Shown here one piece after another: positions 9,432 to 17,619 of a stretch of DNA of 64,000 nt. The stretch spans positions 62,001-126,000 of the forward strand of contig NZ_VJXY01000011.1 in NCBI RefSeq assembly GCF_014831675.1, read 5' to 3'. Below the pieces are notes generated by a model. The model was not told the DNA's origin. It was given only the letters and a program-made list of their open reading frames with translations, and searched no databases. The translations under genes were made by a program, and so were the position numbers. Each line of letters starts with the position of its first letter. Position 1 is the stretch's first letter. This DNA comes from Komarekiella delphini-convector SJRDD-AB1 (GTDB lineage: Bacteria > Cyanobacteriota > Cyanobacteriia > Cyanobacteriales > Nostocaceae).

Positions 9432-10151
9432 ATGAGTAAAATTCGTATCGCTCTGATTGAAGATCATGACCTAACTCGTGTGGGTATTCGGACAGCACTA
9501 CTGCAAAAGGACGAAATTGAAGTTGTAGGAGAAGCTGCCAATGCTGCTGAAGGGTTAAAAATGCTAAAAAAGCTACAACCGGATATTGCGATTGTAGATA
9601 TTGGTTTACCAGATAAAGATGGCATTGAGCTGACACGGGAGGTGAAATCTACTACTAATGGCGAAGAATTAGCAACAAAGATATTAATCTTAACATTGCG
9701 GGATAACAAAGAAGCGGTGTTAGCAGCTTTTGCTGCGGGAGCAGATTCCTATTGCATGAAAGATATCAAATTCGATAATTTGCTGGATGCAGTGCGAGTC
9801 ACTTACAATGGCAACGCTTGGATCGATCCAGCGATCGCTCGAATTGTGTTACAACAAGCCCAACAAAATCCCCAAAGGTCAGAATCAGCTTCCTTGGATA
9901 GCAAGACGATTACTTCTAACCCTGATTATATGGATAATTTAGAAGGAATTGAGCCATACACCCTGACAGAAAGGGAGTTGGAAGTGCTACAGTTGATTGT
10001 CGAAGGTTGTAGTAATGCAACTATTGCGGAAAGACTTTACATCACTGTTGGGACTGTTAAAACTCACGTCCGCAATATTTTAAATAAACTATGTGCCGAT
10101 GACCGTACCCAAGCAGCAGTACGTGCTTTGCGTTCTGGTTTGGTGGGATAG
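9432..10151 (+). CDS. NarL/FixJ-type response regulator
   Basis: A two-component transcription factor. The receiver domain occupies about residues 1-125: acidic pocket E10-D11, phosphoacceptor D56 in IVDIGLPDKDG, and K in the LTLRDNK region. A linker of about 45 residues leads to a LuxR-type HTH (about residues 170-235, TERELEVLQLIVEG and VGTVKTHVRNILNKL). ATG at 9432 is preferred over the TTG two codons upstream. It has no adjacent histidine kinase. The following signalling genes on the same strand start 183 bases after its stop and may belong to the same pathway (inference). Confidence 0.92.
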   Translation: MSKIRIALIEDHDLTRVGIRTALLQKDEIEVVGEAANAAEGLKMLKKLQPDIAIVDIGLPDKDGIELTREVKSTTNGEELATKILILTLRDNKEAVLAAFAAGADSYCMKDIKFDNLLDAVRVTYNGNAWIDPAIARIVLQQAQQNPQRSESASLDSKTITSNPDYMDNLEGIEPYTLTERELEVLQLIVEGCSNATIAERLYITVGTVKTHVRNILNKLCADDRTQAAVRALRSGLVG

Positions 10152-10333
10152 GGTTACTTTTGGTATATGGCAATGCTTGAGCAAACAGAAGAGAAACTAA
10201 CAGCTTTGAGCAAGTTATATGTTCAAAGTGGATAGATTCTCTTGATGATTACTTTTTAATTGTTTGTTGCTTAACAAGTGAGATAAACATTACACTATCT
10301 CGCCATTCAGGTATTTAAAAAACAAATTCAGAT

Positions 10334-12007
10334 ATGACTGAAACAGAGGTAGAAAAACTTAAGCTCATGGTGGTAGACGATGAGCCTGATAACTTAGATT
10401 TACTCTACCGTACTTTTAGGCGAGATTTTCAAGTACATAAAGCAAATCATGCTCGTGATGCTCTGGAAATCTTGGATAGAGTTGGCGAGATGGCTGTGAT
10501 TATCTCTGACCAAAGAATGCCAGAAATGAACGGCACCGAATTTTTCAGTCGCACAGTTGAGCGCTTTCCCGATACAATCCGCATTTTATTGACTGGTTTT
10601 ACTGATGTCGAAGATTTGGTAGACGCGATTAACTCTGGTCAGGTCTTTAAGTACATTACCAAACCCTGGAATCCAGAACGGCTGAGGACATTAGTTGAGC
10701 AAGCTACTGATACATATCGCGTAGTTAAGAAGCGCACACAGGAGTTGCGTCGGGCCCTGCGGCGAGAATCTTTGTTTAATGCAGTGACAACGGCAATTCG
10801 AGAGTCTTTGGACTACGACAGTATGCTGCAAAAGACTGTAGCAACCATTGGGCAAACATTTGAAGCTACTAGTTGCTTGCTCAGACCAGTAGAGAGCGAT
10901 CGCCTGACACAAGATCGGTTCTTTTATCATGATCCCAAATCTTATGTATCTGATAGCTTCTTCGACACCAGTCTTTTAATTGAAAAAGTTCTGGAAACCC
11001 GTTATTATCAACTTACACACAATATATATAACGGCAACCCCTGTTTCCACCTAGTTGTTCCACTTAGCTACCAGCAACATCTGCTGGCTGTGCTTGCTCT
11101 CCACCAATGGGGACGCGATCGCCACTGGGAAGACCAAGACATCCAACTAATTGTAGGTGTTGCAGAACAAGCTGCCTTAGCCCTGTCCCAGGCAAAACTC
11201 TACCAGCGCCTCCAGGAAAAGCAAGAGCAGATCCGCGTTGAGTTGGAAGTTGCTCGCCAAATCCAAATCAACTTGCTACGTCAAAGTTTACCTGATATCA
11301 AAGGTGTGAAGGTGCAAGCCTGCTGTTACCCTGCTCGCGAAGTGGGAGGGGATTTTTTTGAAGTATTTGTCCATCCCAAAGGTGACTTATGGTTAGCAGT
11401 GGGTGACGTTTCTGGCAAAGGTGTCCCAGCGGCTTTATTCATGGCTAGTGTCATTTCAGTGTTGCGCCGGGAGTTATCTCAAGAAGCACCAGCCGCTCCC
11501 AATGTAGTAATGCAAAATCTTAACTACACCCTAGGCGATGACTTGATTAGCAACAATTATTTCATCACCCTTGTATTAGCCTGTTATACTCCTACCACTA
11601 AAGAACTCGTCTACACTAATGCCGGCCACATCTATCCGATGTTGTGGTCACGCCAAGCCACTGTAGGGGACGAACCCAATTACCTCAAAGTCCGCAGCAT
11701 TCCTTTGGGGATTTTGCCTAAATGGCAAGCACAATCTGGCCGCTTGATTCTGACTCCTGGAGACACGTTACTATTAACCACGGACGGCATTACCGAAGCT
11801 ATGGTATCAAATAATTTCTGTTTAACAGCAAAAACCGCGGGTAGCGTTGAGCCACTTAACCGTTCTATGCTGAATCAAGATGGTCTTTGGCAACTCTTAC
11901 AAAGAGAAGCCAAACCTCTTTCTCTTAACCATTTATTAGCTCGCATCCAGGCAGACAACCACGTTCAAGAAGATGATCAAACTATACTCTCATTGGAGGT
12001 TTTGTAA
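10334..12007 (+). CDS. REC-GAF-PP2C (RsbU/SpoIIE-type) serine phosphatase
   Basis: A 557-residue signalling phosphatase. The receiver domain (about 10-130) has D15-D16 and phosphoacceptor D59 in IISDQRMPEMNG, and TKPWNPE marks its end. A GAF-like domain follows (about 150-290), then a short coiled linker (KQEQIRVELEVARQIQINLL) that leads into the PP2C_SIG domain. That domain has metal-binding signatures REVGGDFFE, VGDVSGKGVPAALFM and LLTTDGITEA. RsbU-type phosphatases dephosphorylate STAS anti-anti-sigma factors. Here phosphorylation of the receiver would control that activity. The kinase-like gene downstream starts 3 bases after the stop, a clear operon. Confidence 0.93.
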   Translation: MTETEVEKLKLMVVDDEPDNLDLLYRTFRRDFQVHKANHARDALEILDRVGEMAVIISDQRMPEMNGTEFFSRTVERFPDTIRILLTGFTDVEDLVDAINSGQVFKYITKPWNPERLRTLVEQATDTYRVVKKRTQELRRALRRESLFNAVTTAIRESLDYDSMLQKTVATIGQTFEATSCLLRPVESDRLTQDRFFYHDPKSYVSDSFFDTSLLIEKVLETRYYQLTHNIYNGNPCFHLVVPLSYQQHLLAVLALHQWGRDRHWEDQDIQLIVGVAEQAALALSQAKLYQRLQEKQEQIRVELEVARQIQINLLRQSLPDIKGVKVQACCYPAREVGGDFFEVFVHPKGDLWLAVGDVSGKGVPAALFMASVISVLRRELSQEAPAAPNVVMQNLNYTLGDDLISNNYFITLVLACYTPTTKELVYTNAGHIYPMLWSRQATVGDEPNYLKVRSIPLGILPKWQAQSGRLILTPGDTLLLTTDGITEAMVSNNFCLTAKTAGSVEPLNRSMLNQDGLWQLLQREAKPLSLNHLLARIQADNHVQEDDQTILSLEVL

Positions 12008-12010
12008 GTA

Positions 12011-12436
12011 ATGAAAAGTGAGCTTCATGTACCAAGTGACTTGAATTTTCTTAACATCGTCGAAAACTGGTTGCTAGGATGCTTGAAAGTCCAGCTAGGT
12101 GACTCTGTAGATTGGTCACGGCAATCAAGTCGTTTGCGACTAGCTTTGGTAGAAGCCTATTCAAATGCAGTGCGTCATGCCCACAAAGACAAGCCAAATT
12201 TGCCAGTTTTACTGCGTTTAGAATTGAAAGACCGGGATCTTGCCATAGAAATTTGGGACTACGGCGACGGCTTTGATATGTCCACTTACTTCCCGCCAAA
12301 CCCTACAGAAAAGCAAGAGGGTGGTTATGGTTGGTTGATTATGAATCGTCTCATGGATAAAGTAGAGTACCAGTTGAAGGTTAATGGTGCTAACTGTCTC
12401 AAGTTAGAAGCTACCCTACCAGAACTAGTCAAATAA
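12011..12436 (+). CDS. RsbW-like anti-sigma factor / serine kinase (HATPase)
   Basis: A 141-residue GHKL ATPase of the RsbW/SpoIIAB type. The N-box ALVEAYSNAVRHAHK (about 44-58), the G1 box DYGDGFD (about 86-92) and the G2 box GGYGWLIMNRLMD are intact. Such proteins phosphorylate a STAS antagonist and bind a sigma factor. It is translationally linked to the upstream PP2C phosphatase, giving the two opposing enzymes of a partner switch. Neither a STAS protein nor a sigma factor is encoded nearby, so the target must be elsewhere. Confidence 0.9.
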   Translation: MKSELHVPSDLNFLNIVENWLLGCLKVQLGDSVDWSRQSSRLRLALVEAYSNAVRHAHKDKPNLPVLLRLELKDRDLAIEIWDYGDGFDMSTYFPPNPTEKQEGGYGWLIMNRLMDKVEYQLKVNGANCLKLEATLPELVK

Positions 12437-12502
12437 GCTTGACTAAGTATAGACTATATTAAAATTATCTTCTTTATCAGAAAATTCAGTATATTTTCTC
12501 TT

Positions 12503-12579
12503 TTAGGACTTATGTGCGTAGGAATCTGGCTGAAAAGGCAATTTTTGAAGAAACCAGGTTTGTTTACGTAAGTCCTAAA
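12503..12579. mobile_element. MITE-like element with terminal inverted repeats
   Basis: TTTAGGACTTATG at the left and CGTAAGTCCTAAA at the right (one mismatch over 13 bp) bound a 77-bp non-coding segment between the rsbW-like gene and the CTDH gene. TTTAGGACTTACG-type ends occur as terminal repeats of insertion sequences in cyanobacteria (from memory). The element has no coding capacity, so it would be moved in trans. It could also simply act as a hairpin at the end of two convergent transcripts. Confidence 0.5.
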
Positions 12580-12585
12580 TTCTTG

Positions 12586-13017
12586 CTACTTTTCAGGACG
12601 CATGGAAAGTAACTCTTGAGGAGAGGCTAAGAGTTTGATTCTGGTATAAAGAATTTGCCGTTGTTGGTTAAGAATAAATAGCCACAATACATTCACGCCG
12701 CACCAGGAAGTTTGTGCTTTGCCTGTAACCTGAACTTGGATTTGCTCATTTTCCAAATTATCAGTTATTCCTTGGCGAGGTAGAGCTCTAATGTTTTGGG
12801 CTTCTTGTTTGAGGTAAGAAGCGATCGCATCTGGCCCGACAATATCAGATTCAAATGGTGGATGCATCACACCATCCTCGGCAAACAGGGCCGCAGTTGC
12901 CTCAAATTCTCCTGCATTTAAAGTTTCAAAATAACGCAATATATTTGATTCTGTAATTCCCTCAATCTGGAATTCTTCTTTTGGCTGTGTTGAGGGAATA
13001 AATTTAGCAGATGTCAT
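12586..13017 (-). CDS. OCP C-terminal-domain homologue (CTDH), carotenoid-binding NTF2-like
   Basis: A 143-residue NTF2-like protein closely resembling the C-terminal domain of orange carotenoid protein: ILRYFETLNAGEFEATAALF (about 26-45), PPFESDIVGPDAIASYL, VTGKAQTSWCGVNVLW and a LLASPQELL end. Y29 and W112 align with the OCP Tyr/Trp pair that hydrogen-bonds the carotenoid keto group. C106 next to W105 matches the cysteine by which Anabaena CTDH forms disulfide dimers. CTDHs carry ketocarotenoid and hand it to helical carotenoid proteins. ATG at 13017 gives a short disordered N-tail. An HCP gene lies 2.6 kb away on the other strand. Confidence 0.88.
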   Translation of the reverse strand: MTSAKFIPSTQPKEEFQIEGITESNILRYFETLNAGEFEATAALFAEDGVMHPPFESDIVGPDAIASYLKQEAQNIRALPRQGITDNLENEQIQVQVTGKAQTSWCGVNVLWLFILNQQRQILYTRIKLLASPQELLSMRPEK

Positions 13018-13256
13018 AGAATTACCTGGATTACGCTAGCTAAATATTAATTTCATTCCAAAATCAGACAAAAAGAAAGCTGCTATTGAGAGAGATTATT
13101 ATATATATATAAATCTTCCTCATGATGGAAGCGTGGAAGCAAAGGCGCTATAAAAGTAGGTTAAATCTCTGGTGATTAACAAATGTTAAACAAAAGTATT
13201 GACTATATAATGTATAATCTATGTGCCTTTAATTGGGCAAAATTCAAATAAGAAAA

Positions 13257-14231
13257 ATGACTGATTGTTCCGTAACCAGCAGCACTGTAGTGAAAGAAAA
13301 AGTTAAAGACTTGGGATTTCATAAAGTTGGCATTGCTGCTGTAGATAGGGCAGATGCTACAGAAACACAGAGGTTGCAAGCATGGATAGAACTAGGTTAT
13401 CACGCCGATATGGAATGGATGACTAACCTGAAACGTCAGGATATCCGCTCAGTGATGCCAGAAGCGCGATCGCTTGTGTGTGTTGCTTTGAATTACTACA
13501 CACCTCATCAACGTCCTGAAGGCGAAGAATACGCCAAAATTTCCCGTTATGGCTGGGGAAGAGACTATCATAAGGTGATGCACAAAAAACTCAAGCAGCT
13601 AGTCACCTGGCTAAAATCACTTGGTGAAGGCGTTAGAGCTAGCTACTATGCTGACACTGGCCCAGTGCAAGACAAAGTGTGGGCACAACAAGCCGGAATT
13701 GGCTGGATTGCCAAAAATGGTAATGTGATTACGCGGGAATATGGCTCTTGGGTATTTTTAGGCGAGGTGTTGACAAATCTGGAACTAGAGAGCGATCGCC
13801 CATCAAGTGAACACTGCGGTAGCTGTACTCGTTGCCTTCAGGCTTGTCCCACAGGTGCTATTACTCAGCCTTTTGTAGTTGATGCCAATCGTTGCATTGC
13901 TTATCATACGATTGAAAATCGGGCAGACGAATTACCACAGACACTCACACCCCATTTGCAAGGCTGGGTTGCTGGTTGCGATATCTGCCAAGATGTTTGT
14001 CCTTGGAATCAGCGTTTTGCTCATACAACTGATGTTGAAGAGTTTCAGCCTTATCCTGAGAATGTTGCTCCCCAATTGCTAGAATTAGCCCAAATCTCAG
14101 ATGATGAGTGGGATAAACGATTTCCGGCATCTGCCTTGCGGCGGATTAAGCCCAAAATGTTAAGACGGAACGCCCAAGCTAATCTTGACGCATCTAGGCG
14201 AAAGAATGACCCAGAAAGTAATTATTTTTGA
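13257..14231 (+). CDS. queG: Epoxyqueuosine reductase QueG
   Basis: This cobalamin- and [4Fe-4S]-dependent enzyme performs the last step of queuosine synthesis, reducing epoxyqueuosine in tRNA. The protein is 324 residues from ATG at 13257 (a TTG 24 bases upstream is also open). Two ferredoxin-like clusters are intact: CGSCTRCLQACPTGAI, and C in DANRCIAYHTIENR with GCDICQDVCPWN. ADTGPVQDKVWAQQAGIGW, typical of the cobalamin-binding core, lies before them. The gene overlaps the start of the following HAD gene by 26 bases, indicating co-transcription. Confidence 0.95.
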   Translation: MTDCSVTSSTVVKEKVKDLGFHKVGIAAVDRADATETQRLQAWIELGYHADMEWMTNLKRQDIRSVMPEARSLVCVALNYYTPHQRPEGEEYAKISRYGWGRDYHKVMHKKLKQLVTWLKSLGEGVRASYYADTGPVQDKVWAQQAGIGWIAKNGNVITREYGSWVFLGEVLTNLELESDRPSSEHCGSCTRCLQACPTGAITQPFVVDANRCIAYHTIENRADELPQTLTPHLQGWVAGCDICQDVCPWNQRFAHTTDVEEFQPYPENVAPQLLELAQISDDEWDKRFPASALRRIKPKMLRRNAQANLDASRRKNDPESNYF

Positions 14232-14841
14232 TTTTGATGGCACGATCGCTGATACAGTAGATGCTCTTGTAAGTATTGCTAATCGTTTAGCTGTAGACTT
14301 TGGTTATAAACAAATCACTCCAGAGCAATTGAGTTTCCTCAAAAATTTAACATCAAGGGAAATTATTAAGTACTCAGGAGTTTCTTTATTGAAAATACCT
14401 TTTTTGGTTAAAAAGGTTAAAGCAGAATTAAAAAATAAAATCCCGGAATTAAAACCCATTCCTGGAATTCAAGAAGCTTTAATAGAACTCCAAACTGAAG
14501 GATATAAGCTGGGAATTATCACTTCTAATTCTCAAGATAATGTTATTCAATTTCTCACAATTAATAATTTAGATCACCTATTTGACTTTATCTACTCTGG
14601 GATCACAATTTTTGGCAAAACAACAATAATTAATAATGTATTAAGGCAAAAGCAACTTAAGCCTCAAGAAGTTATTTATGTTGGAGATGAAACCAGAGAT
14701 ATAGAAGCGTCAAAAAAAGCAAATATCCAGGTAATTGCAGTGACTTGGGGATTTAATTCCCTGGAAGTATTAGCCAAACAAAAACCCAATTTTTTAATCC
14801 GCCAACCTAGGGAGTTGTTAGAAGTAATCAAAAGTTGCTAA
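14206..14841 (+). CDS. HAD-superfamily phosphatase, phosphoglycolate phosphatase-like
   Basis: A 211-residue HAD hydrolase. Motif I FDFDGTIADT lies at residues 7-16, motif II IITSNS at about 105-110, the conserved Lys region FGKTT at about 140, and motif IV YVGDETRDIEASKKA at about 155-169. A helical cap sits between motifs I and II (C1 type), as in Gph/PGP-like enzymes. ATG at 14206 puts motif I at the usual place and overlaps queG by 26 bases. Codon usage is more AT-rich than in queG. Substrate unknown: 2-phosphoglycolate is plausible but not demonstrated. Confidence 0.85.
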   Translation: MTQKVIIFDFDGTIADTVDALVSIANRLAVDFGYKQITPEQLSFLKNLTSREIIKYSGVSLLKIPFLVKKVKAELKNKIPELKPIPGIQEALIELQTEGYKLGIITSNSQDNVIQFLTINNLDHLFDFIYSGITIFGKTTIINNVLRQKQLKPQEVIYVGDETRDIEASKKANIQVIAVTWGFNSLEVLAKQKPNFLIRQPRELLEVIKSC

Positions 14842-14907
14842 ATACTCACAAAAAGAGCGAGCGCAAATATTTTTAAAATACTTCCATTTTAGAAGATTCA
14901 AAAACAA

Positions 14908-14945
14908 AGCCTGCTCCAAAGTTCAGAGCAGGCTAAATATTTTTT
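14908..14945. terminator. Strong bidirectional terminator hairpin
   Basis: Perfect 9-bp stem AGCCTGCTC / GAGCAGGCT (14908-14916 with 14926-14934), followed by AAATATTTTTT on the plus strand and preceded by an A-rich tract. It lies between the convergent HAD gene (plus) and the acidic small protein gene (minus) and probably ends both. Confidence 0.85.
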
Positions 14946-14976
14946 GAAATAATTTATTTTGTGTCAAATATAGACA

Positions 14977-15351
14977 TTAATTTTTTCGCTCACCTTTTTC
15001 CAATGCTTTTTTTACTAAATCATCGGTGACGTTACTTACACCCTCAGTCTGTGAACTCCCAACTTCCTTAGCTAACTCTACATAATCTTCAGGATTACTA
15101 GTTGGCTGTGCTTGAGTTTTTACTTCTTCTGTTTTAGAGACATTATATTTTGATGCCGTTGCTTCTTCGGCTGCTGCTGAACCTTCACCTGTGCGGTCAA
15201 TTTCACTAACGCTAAATTTTTGTGCAGCTGCATAATCAGCATCAAAATCAACAGTTGGTGCTTTTTCTTCACCACTAGCTATATTCTCAGCAGCCAATTG
15301 TGCATCGTGGGTGGGGGCTTCATTGGTATTTGGTTTCACTTCATCAGGCAT
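14977..15351 (-). CDS. Small acidic, hydrophilic protein of unknown function
   Basis: A 124-residue protein from ATG at 15351 (a GTG three codons upstream is open). It is rich in Glu, Ala, Lys, Thr and Ser, lacks Trp and Cys, and has no hydrophobic segment (for example KAPTVDFDADYAAAQKFSVS). It is likely largely disordered. I do not recognise the family. It is transcribed away from the HCP gene, 230 bases apart, and ends at the shared terminator. Confidence 0.6.
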   Translation of the reverse strand: MPDEVKPNTNEAPTHDAQLAAENIASGEEKAPTVDFDADYAAAQKFSVSEIDRTGEGSAAAEEATASKYNVSKTEEVKTQAQPTSNPEDYVELAKEVGSSQTEGVSNVTDDLVKKALEKGERKN

Positions 15352-15582
15352 AACTAACACCTTCGGTAATTTTTAAGTAATGTTTTTATTGCTGGGGTAA
15401 TTGTACCAAAGCTATTTGTTACTTACTTGCCCTCTTGGGAGATATTTTTACCTCTATTAAAAGGCAGATAAAAGCTACAATATCCAATTAATAAAACTCT
15501 TTCTATCGGAAGTAGAAGTTAATGTTCAAACTCTGGTAAGCCTTAATTTGGCCCATTAAATAAATGACCTTGGAGACAAATT

Positions 15583-16113
15583 ATGGCTGCAAGTTACGAT
15601 AAAAGCATTTCTCAAGCCCAGAGCAATGAAACTCAAAAAGCGGTGGATGATTTTAATGCTTTAGATACTGATGCCAAACTAGGCTGGCTGTATTTGGTTT
15701 ATAAAAAAATGGGTAACTCGATTACTCCTGCTGCTCCCGCTGCTGCTGAACCAGAATTAGCGCCAATTCTGCTAGGAGACTATTTGAAATTGTCAGATGA
15801 GCAGCAACTAGACATTATGCGGGATATAGTTAACCGCAAGGACACAGAGTATTCCCGTGCTTATGGTGCGATTAAAGAAAACAACCAGCTATTAGTTTGG
15901 TATGCTTGGGCAGTGGCTATGGGAGATACAGTAGTTGGAATGCCAAACAACTACGAGCCAACTAAAGCAACTAATGATTTGCTTTCCCAAATTGAAGGAC
16001 TAGATTTTGAAGAACAAATGTCGGTGTTGCGGACAATTGCTGGAGAAATGGGATACACCAATGTGAAGCCAATTGAGACGCAAGCACAAACTGGTAAAAC
16101 GTCAAGTTTGTAA
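15583..16113 (+). CDS. Helical carotenoid protein (OCP N-terminal-domain homologue)
   Basis: A 176-residue all-helical carotenoid-binding domain. The match to OCP's N-terminal domain includes LGWLYLVYKKMGNSITPAAP (residues 33-52), EQQLDIMRDIVNRKDTEYSR, LLVWYAWAVAMG and LDFEEQMSVLR. Y40, W106, Y107 and R150 align with OCP Y44, W110, Y111 and R155; OCP W41 is replaced by Tyr. HCPs quench singlet oxygen, and some quench phycobilisomes after loading by CTDH. Subclass (HCP1-HCP4) cannot be assigned by eye. ATG at 15583 is preceded by TTGGAGACAAATT with a suitable GGAG. Confidence 0.92.
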   Translation: MAASYDKSISQAQSNETQKAVDDFNALDTDAKLGWLYLVYKKMGNSITPAAPAAAEPELAPILLGDYLKLSDEQQLDIMRDIVNRKDTEYSRAYGAIKENNQLLVWYAWAVAMGDTVVGMPNNYEPTKATNDLLSQIEGLDFEEQMSVLRTIAGEMGYTNVKPIETQAQTGKTSSL

Positions 16114-16175
16114 TTAGTTCAAATCTGCATTTACAATACCAATTTGCCAAAAATTGACGACACATGAAACGCTTT

Positions 16176-16204
16176 GTAGAGGCACAACATTGTTGTTCCT
16201 CTAC
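16176..16204. repeat. Palindrome at the end of the exporter ATPase gene
   Basis: GTAGAGGCACAACA is followed by its near-inverse TTGTTGTTCCTCTAC. It resembles the TAGAGACGTTGC family of palindromes found four more times in the window, and the last bases provide the TAG stop of the ATPase gene. It may serve as a terminator for both convergent genes. Confidence 0.5.
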
Positions 16205-16968
16205 TCATGCACAGCAAGGTGACTTAAATCGGCTGGTGTCAAATCTGAGTGTACTACTTGACCATCCCGAAACCAAACAATGCGCTGGGTTTGACGGGCA
16301 ACATCTGGTTCATGAGTTACCATGACAACTGTGATACCGCTGCTATTTAGTTCGCTAAAAATGTCCAACACTTCTTGGGTTGTACGTGAATCAAGTGCGC
16401 CAGTGGGTTCATCGGCTAGGAGGACAACGGGACGGTTGACGATCGCACGTGCGATCGCTACTCTTTGTTGTTGTCCACCGGAAAGTTGAGTTGGTTTGTT
16501 GTTGAGGCGATTTGCTAAACCGACTCGTGTCAGTGCTTCTACAGAGCGATCGCGTCTTTCAGTAGGGTTTATACTAGCATAAACCATCGGCAGCATCACA
16601 TTTTCTAAGGCTGACAGTTGGGGCAATAAATGGAATTGTTGGAATACAAACCCCAGCTTTTTGTTACGGATGTGTGCCAATGATTTATCGTCCATTTGTG
16701 CCACATCGATGTTATCTAAGTAGTAGTGTCCAGTAGTAGGGCGATCTAGGCAGCCGATGATATTCATGGCTGTGGATTTACCAGAACCAGAAGGGCCCAT
16801 AATCGCGCAATATTCCCCCTGTTCTATAACTAAGTTGACATCATTCAGCGCTCGAACTTCGGTTTCGCCACTACCATAAATCTTGAAAATATTTTCTAGG
16901 CGAATGATTGCTGATTTAGGGGCTGGATTAGAAAAATCGGGGTCGGTAATTGATAGAGTTTTTGTCAT
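16201..16968 (-). CDS. ABC exporter ATPase, MacB/DevA type
   Basis: A 255-residue ABC ATPase from ATG at 16968; an ATG nine codons upstream (16995) is also possible. Walker [11 protein letters not shown]-loop [21 protein letters not shown], signature LSGGQQQR and Walker [17 protein letters not shown] are intact. The [17 protein letters not shown] pattern and the [14 protein letters not shown] region match the LolD/MacB/DevA group, which powers tripartite export driven from the periplasm. Matching adaptor and permease genes lie on the same strand 5 kb upstream (22033-24717). The order adaptor-permease-ATPase equals devB-devC-devA, but the block is split by an insertion. Confidence 0.88.
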   Translation of the reverse strand: MTKTLSITDPDFSNPAPKSAIIRLENIFKIYGSGETEVRALNDVNLVIEQGEYCAIMGPSGSGKSTAMNIIGCLDRPTTGHYYLDNIDVAQMDDKSLAHIRNKKLGFVFQQFHLLPQLSALENVMLPMVYASINPTERRDRSVEALTRVGLANRLNNKPTQLSGGQQQRVAIARAIVNRPVVLLADEPTGALDSRTTQEVLDIFSELNSSGITVVMVTHEPDVARQTQRIVWFRDGQVVHSDLTPADLSHLAVHE

Positions 16969-17223
16969 AAAAATTTGGTTATTAGTTAATTTCATCTACT
17001 ATGTTACGGCTCAAGTTTGTAACTGTTCTGTTGTCATGTCTTTTATTTGCATAGTTTCCCCAAGCAAGGAAATATATACATAATTATACCAATTGAGAAA
17101 GAATTAAGAATCTACTTTAGATAATGTCTGTTAATCAGCCAATCTAACAGGGAAATTGCTAAGTTTGCACTCATACATACATTATGGTAATTTTGGAAAA
17201 CGGTGAATATCATTTTAAAAAAT

Positions 17224-17619
17224 ATGACTACTGACTCTATTATCCTTACTTCAGAAGAAATCGCCGAATATCGTGATAAATTTGCAGGGTTAGATGATGC
17301 TCTCTATGCAATTAAAATCATAGAAGCGTCTGATGGGGATTTAACTAAAGCTGTAAGTTTACTTGCTCCTAAATATAATATTTCTATTACTAAATCACAC
17401 CCGATTTTAGATGAGTTAGCGCAAAAATTTCGTCATGTTATTTGTGATGAAACATTTATTGATGATTTAATGACTGGACTATTAACTGTTGCTGTCGGTA
17501 GTTTAACGGCTACAGGTCAAATTCCACAGGCTATTGCTACTCCTATTGTTATTTATTTAACTAAAAAAGGTGTCAAAACATGGTGTAATTCTAATTCATC
17601 TGATTCTAATAACCAATAG
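17224..17619 (+). CDS. Small protein with UBA/EAD-like N-terminus and hydrophobic C-terminus
   Basis: A 131-residue protein from ATG at 17224 (an upstream TTG/GTG-type start is possible). Residues about 8-42 (LTSEEIAEYRDKFAGLDDAL, then IKIIEASDGDLTKAVSLL) read as a compact three-helix unit reminiscent of UBA-like or effector-associated adaptor domains. Residues about 80-118 are hydrophobic (GLLTVAVGSLTATGQIPQAI, then ATPIVIYL) and could insert in or lie on the membrane. Its 3' end overlaps the convergent TPR-CHAT gene by 14 bases. The neighbourhood suggests an adaptor or membrane effector working with the CHAT protease; this is inference from context. Confidence 0.55.
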   Translation: MTTDSIILTSEEIAEYRDKFAGLDDALYAIKIIEASDGDLTKAVSLLAPKYNISITKSHPILDELAQKFRHVICDETFIDDLMTGLLTVAVGSLTATGQIPQAIATPIVIYLTKKGVKTWCNSNSSDSNNQ

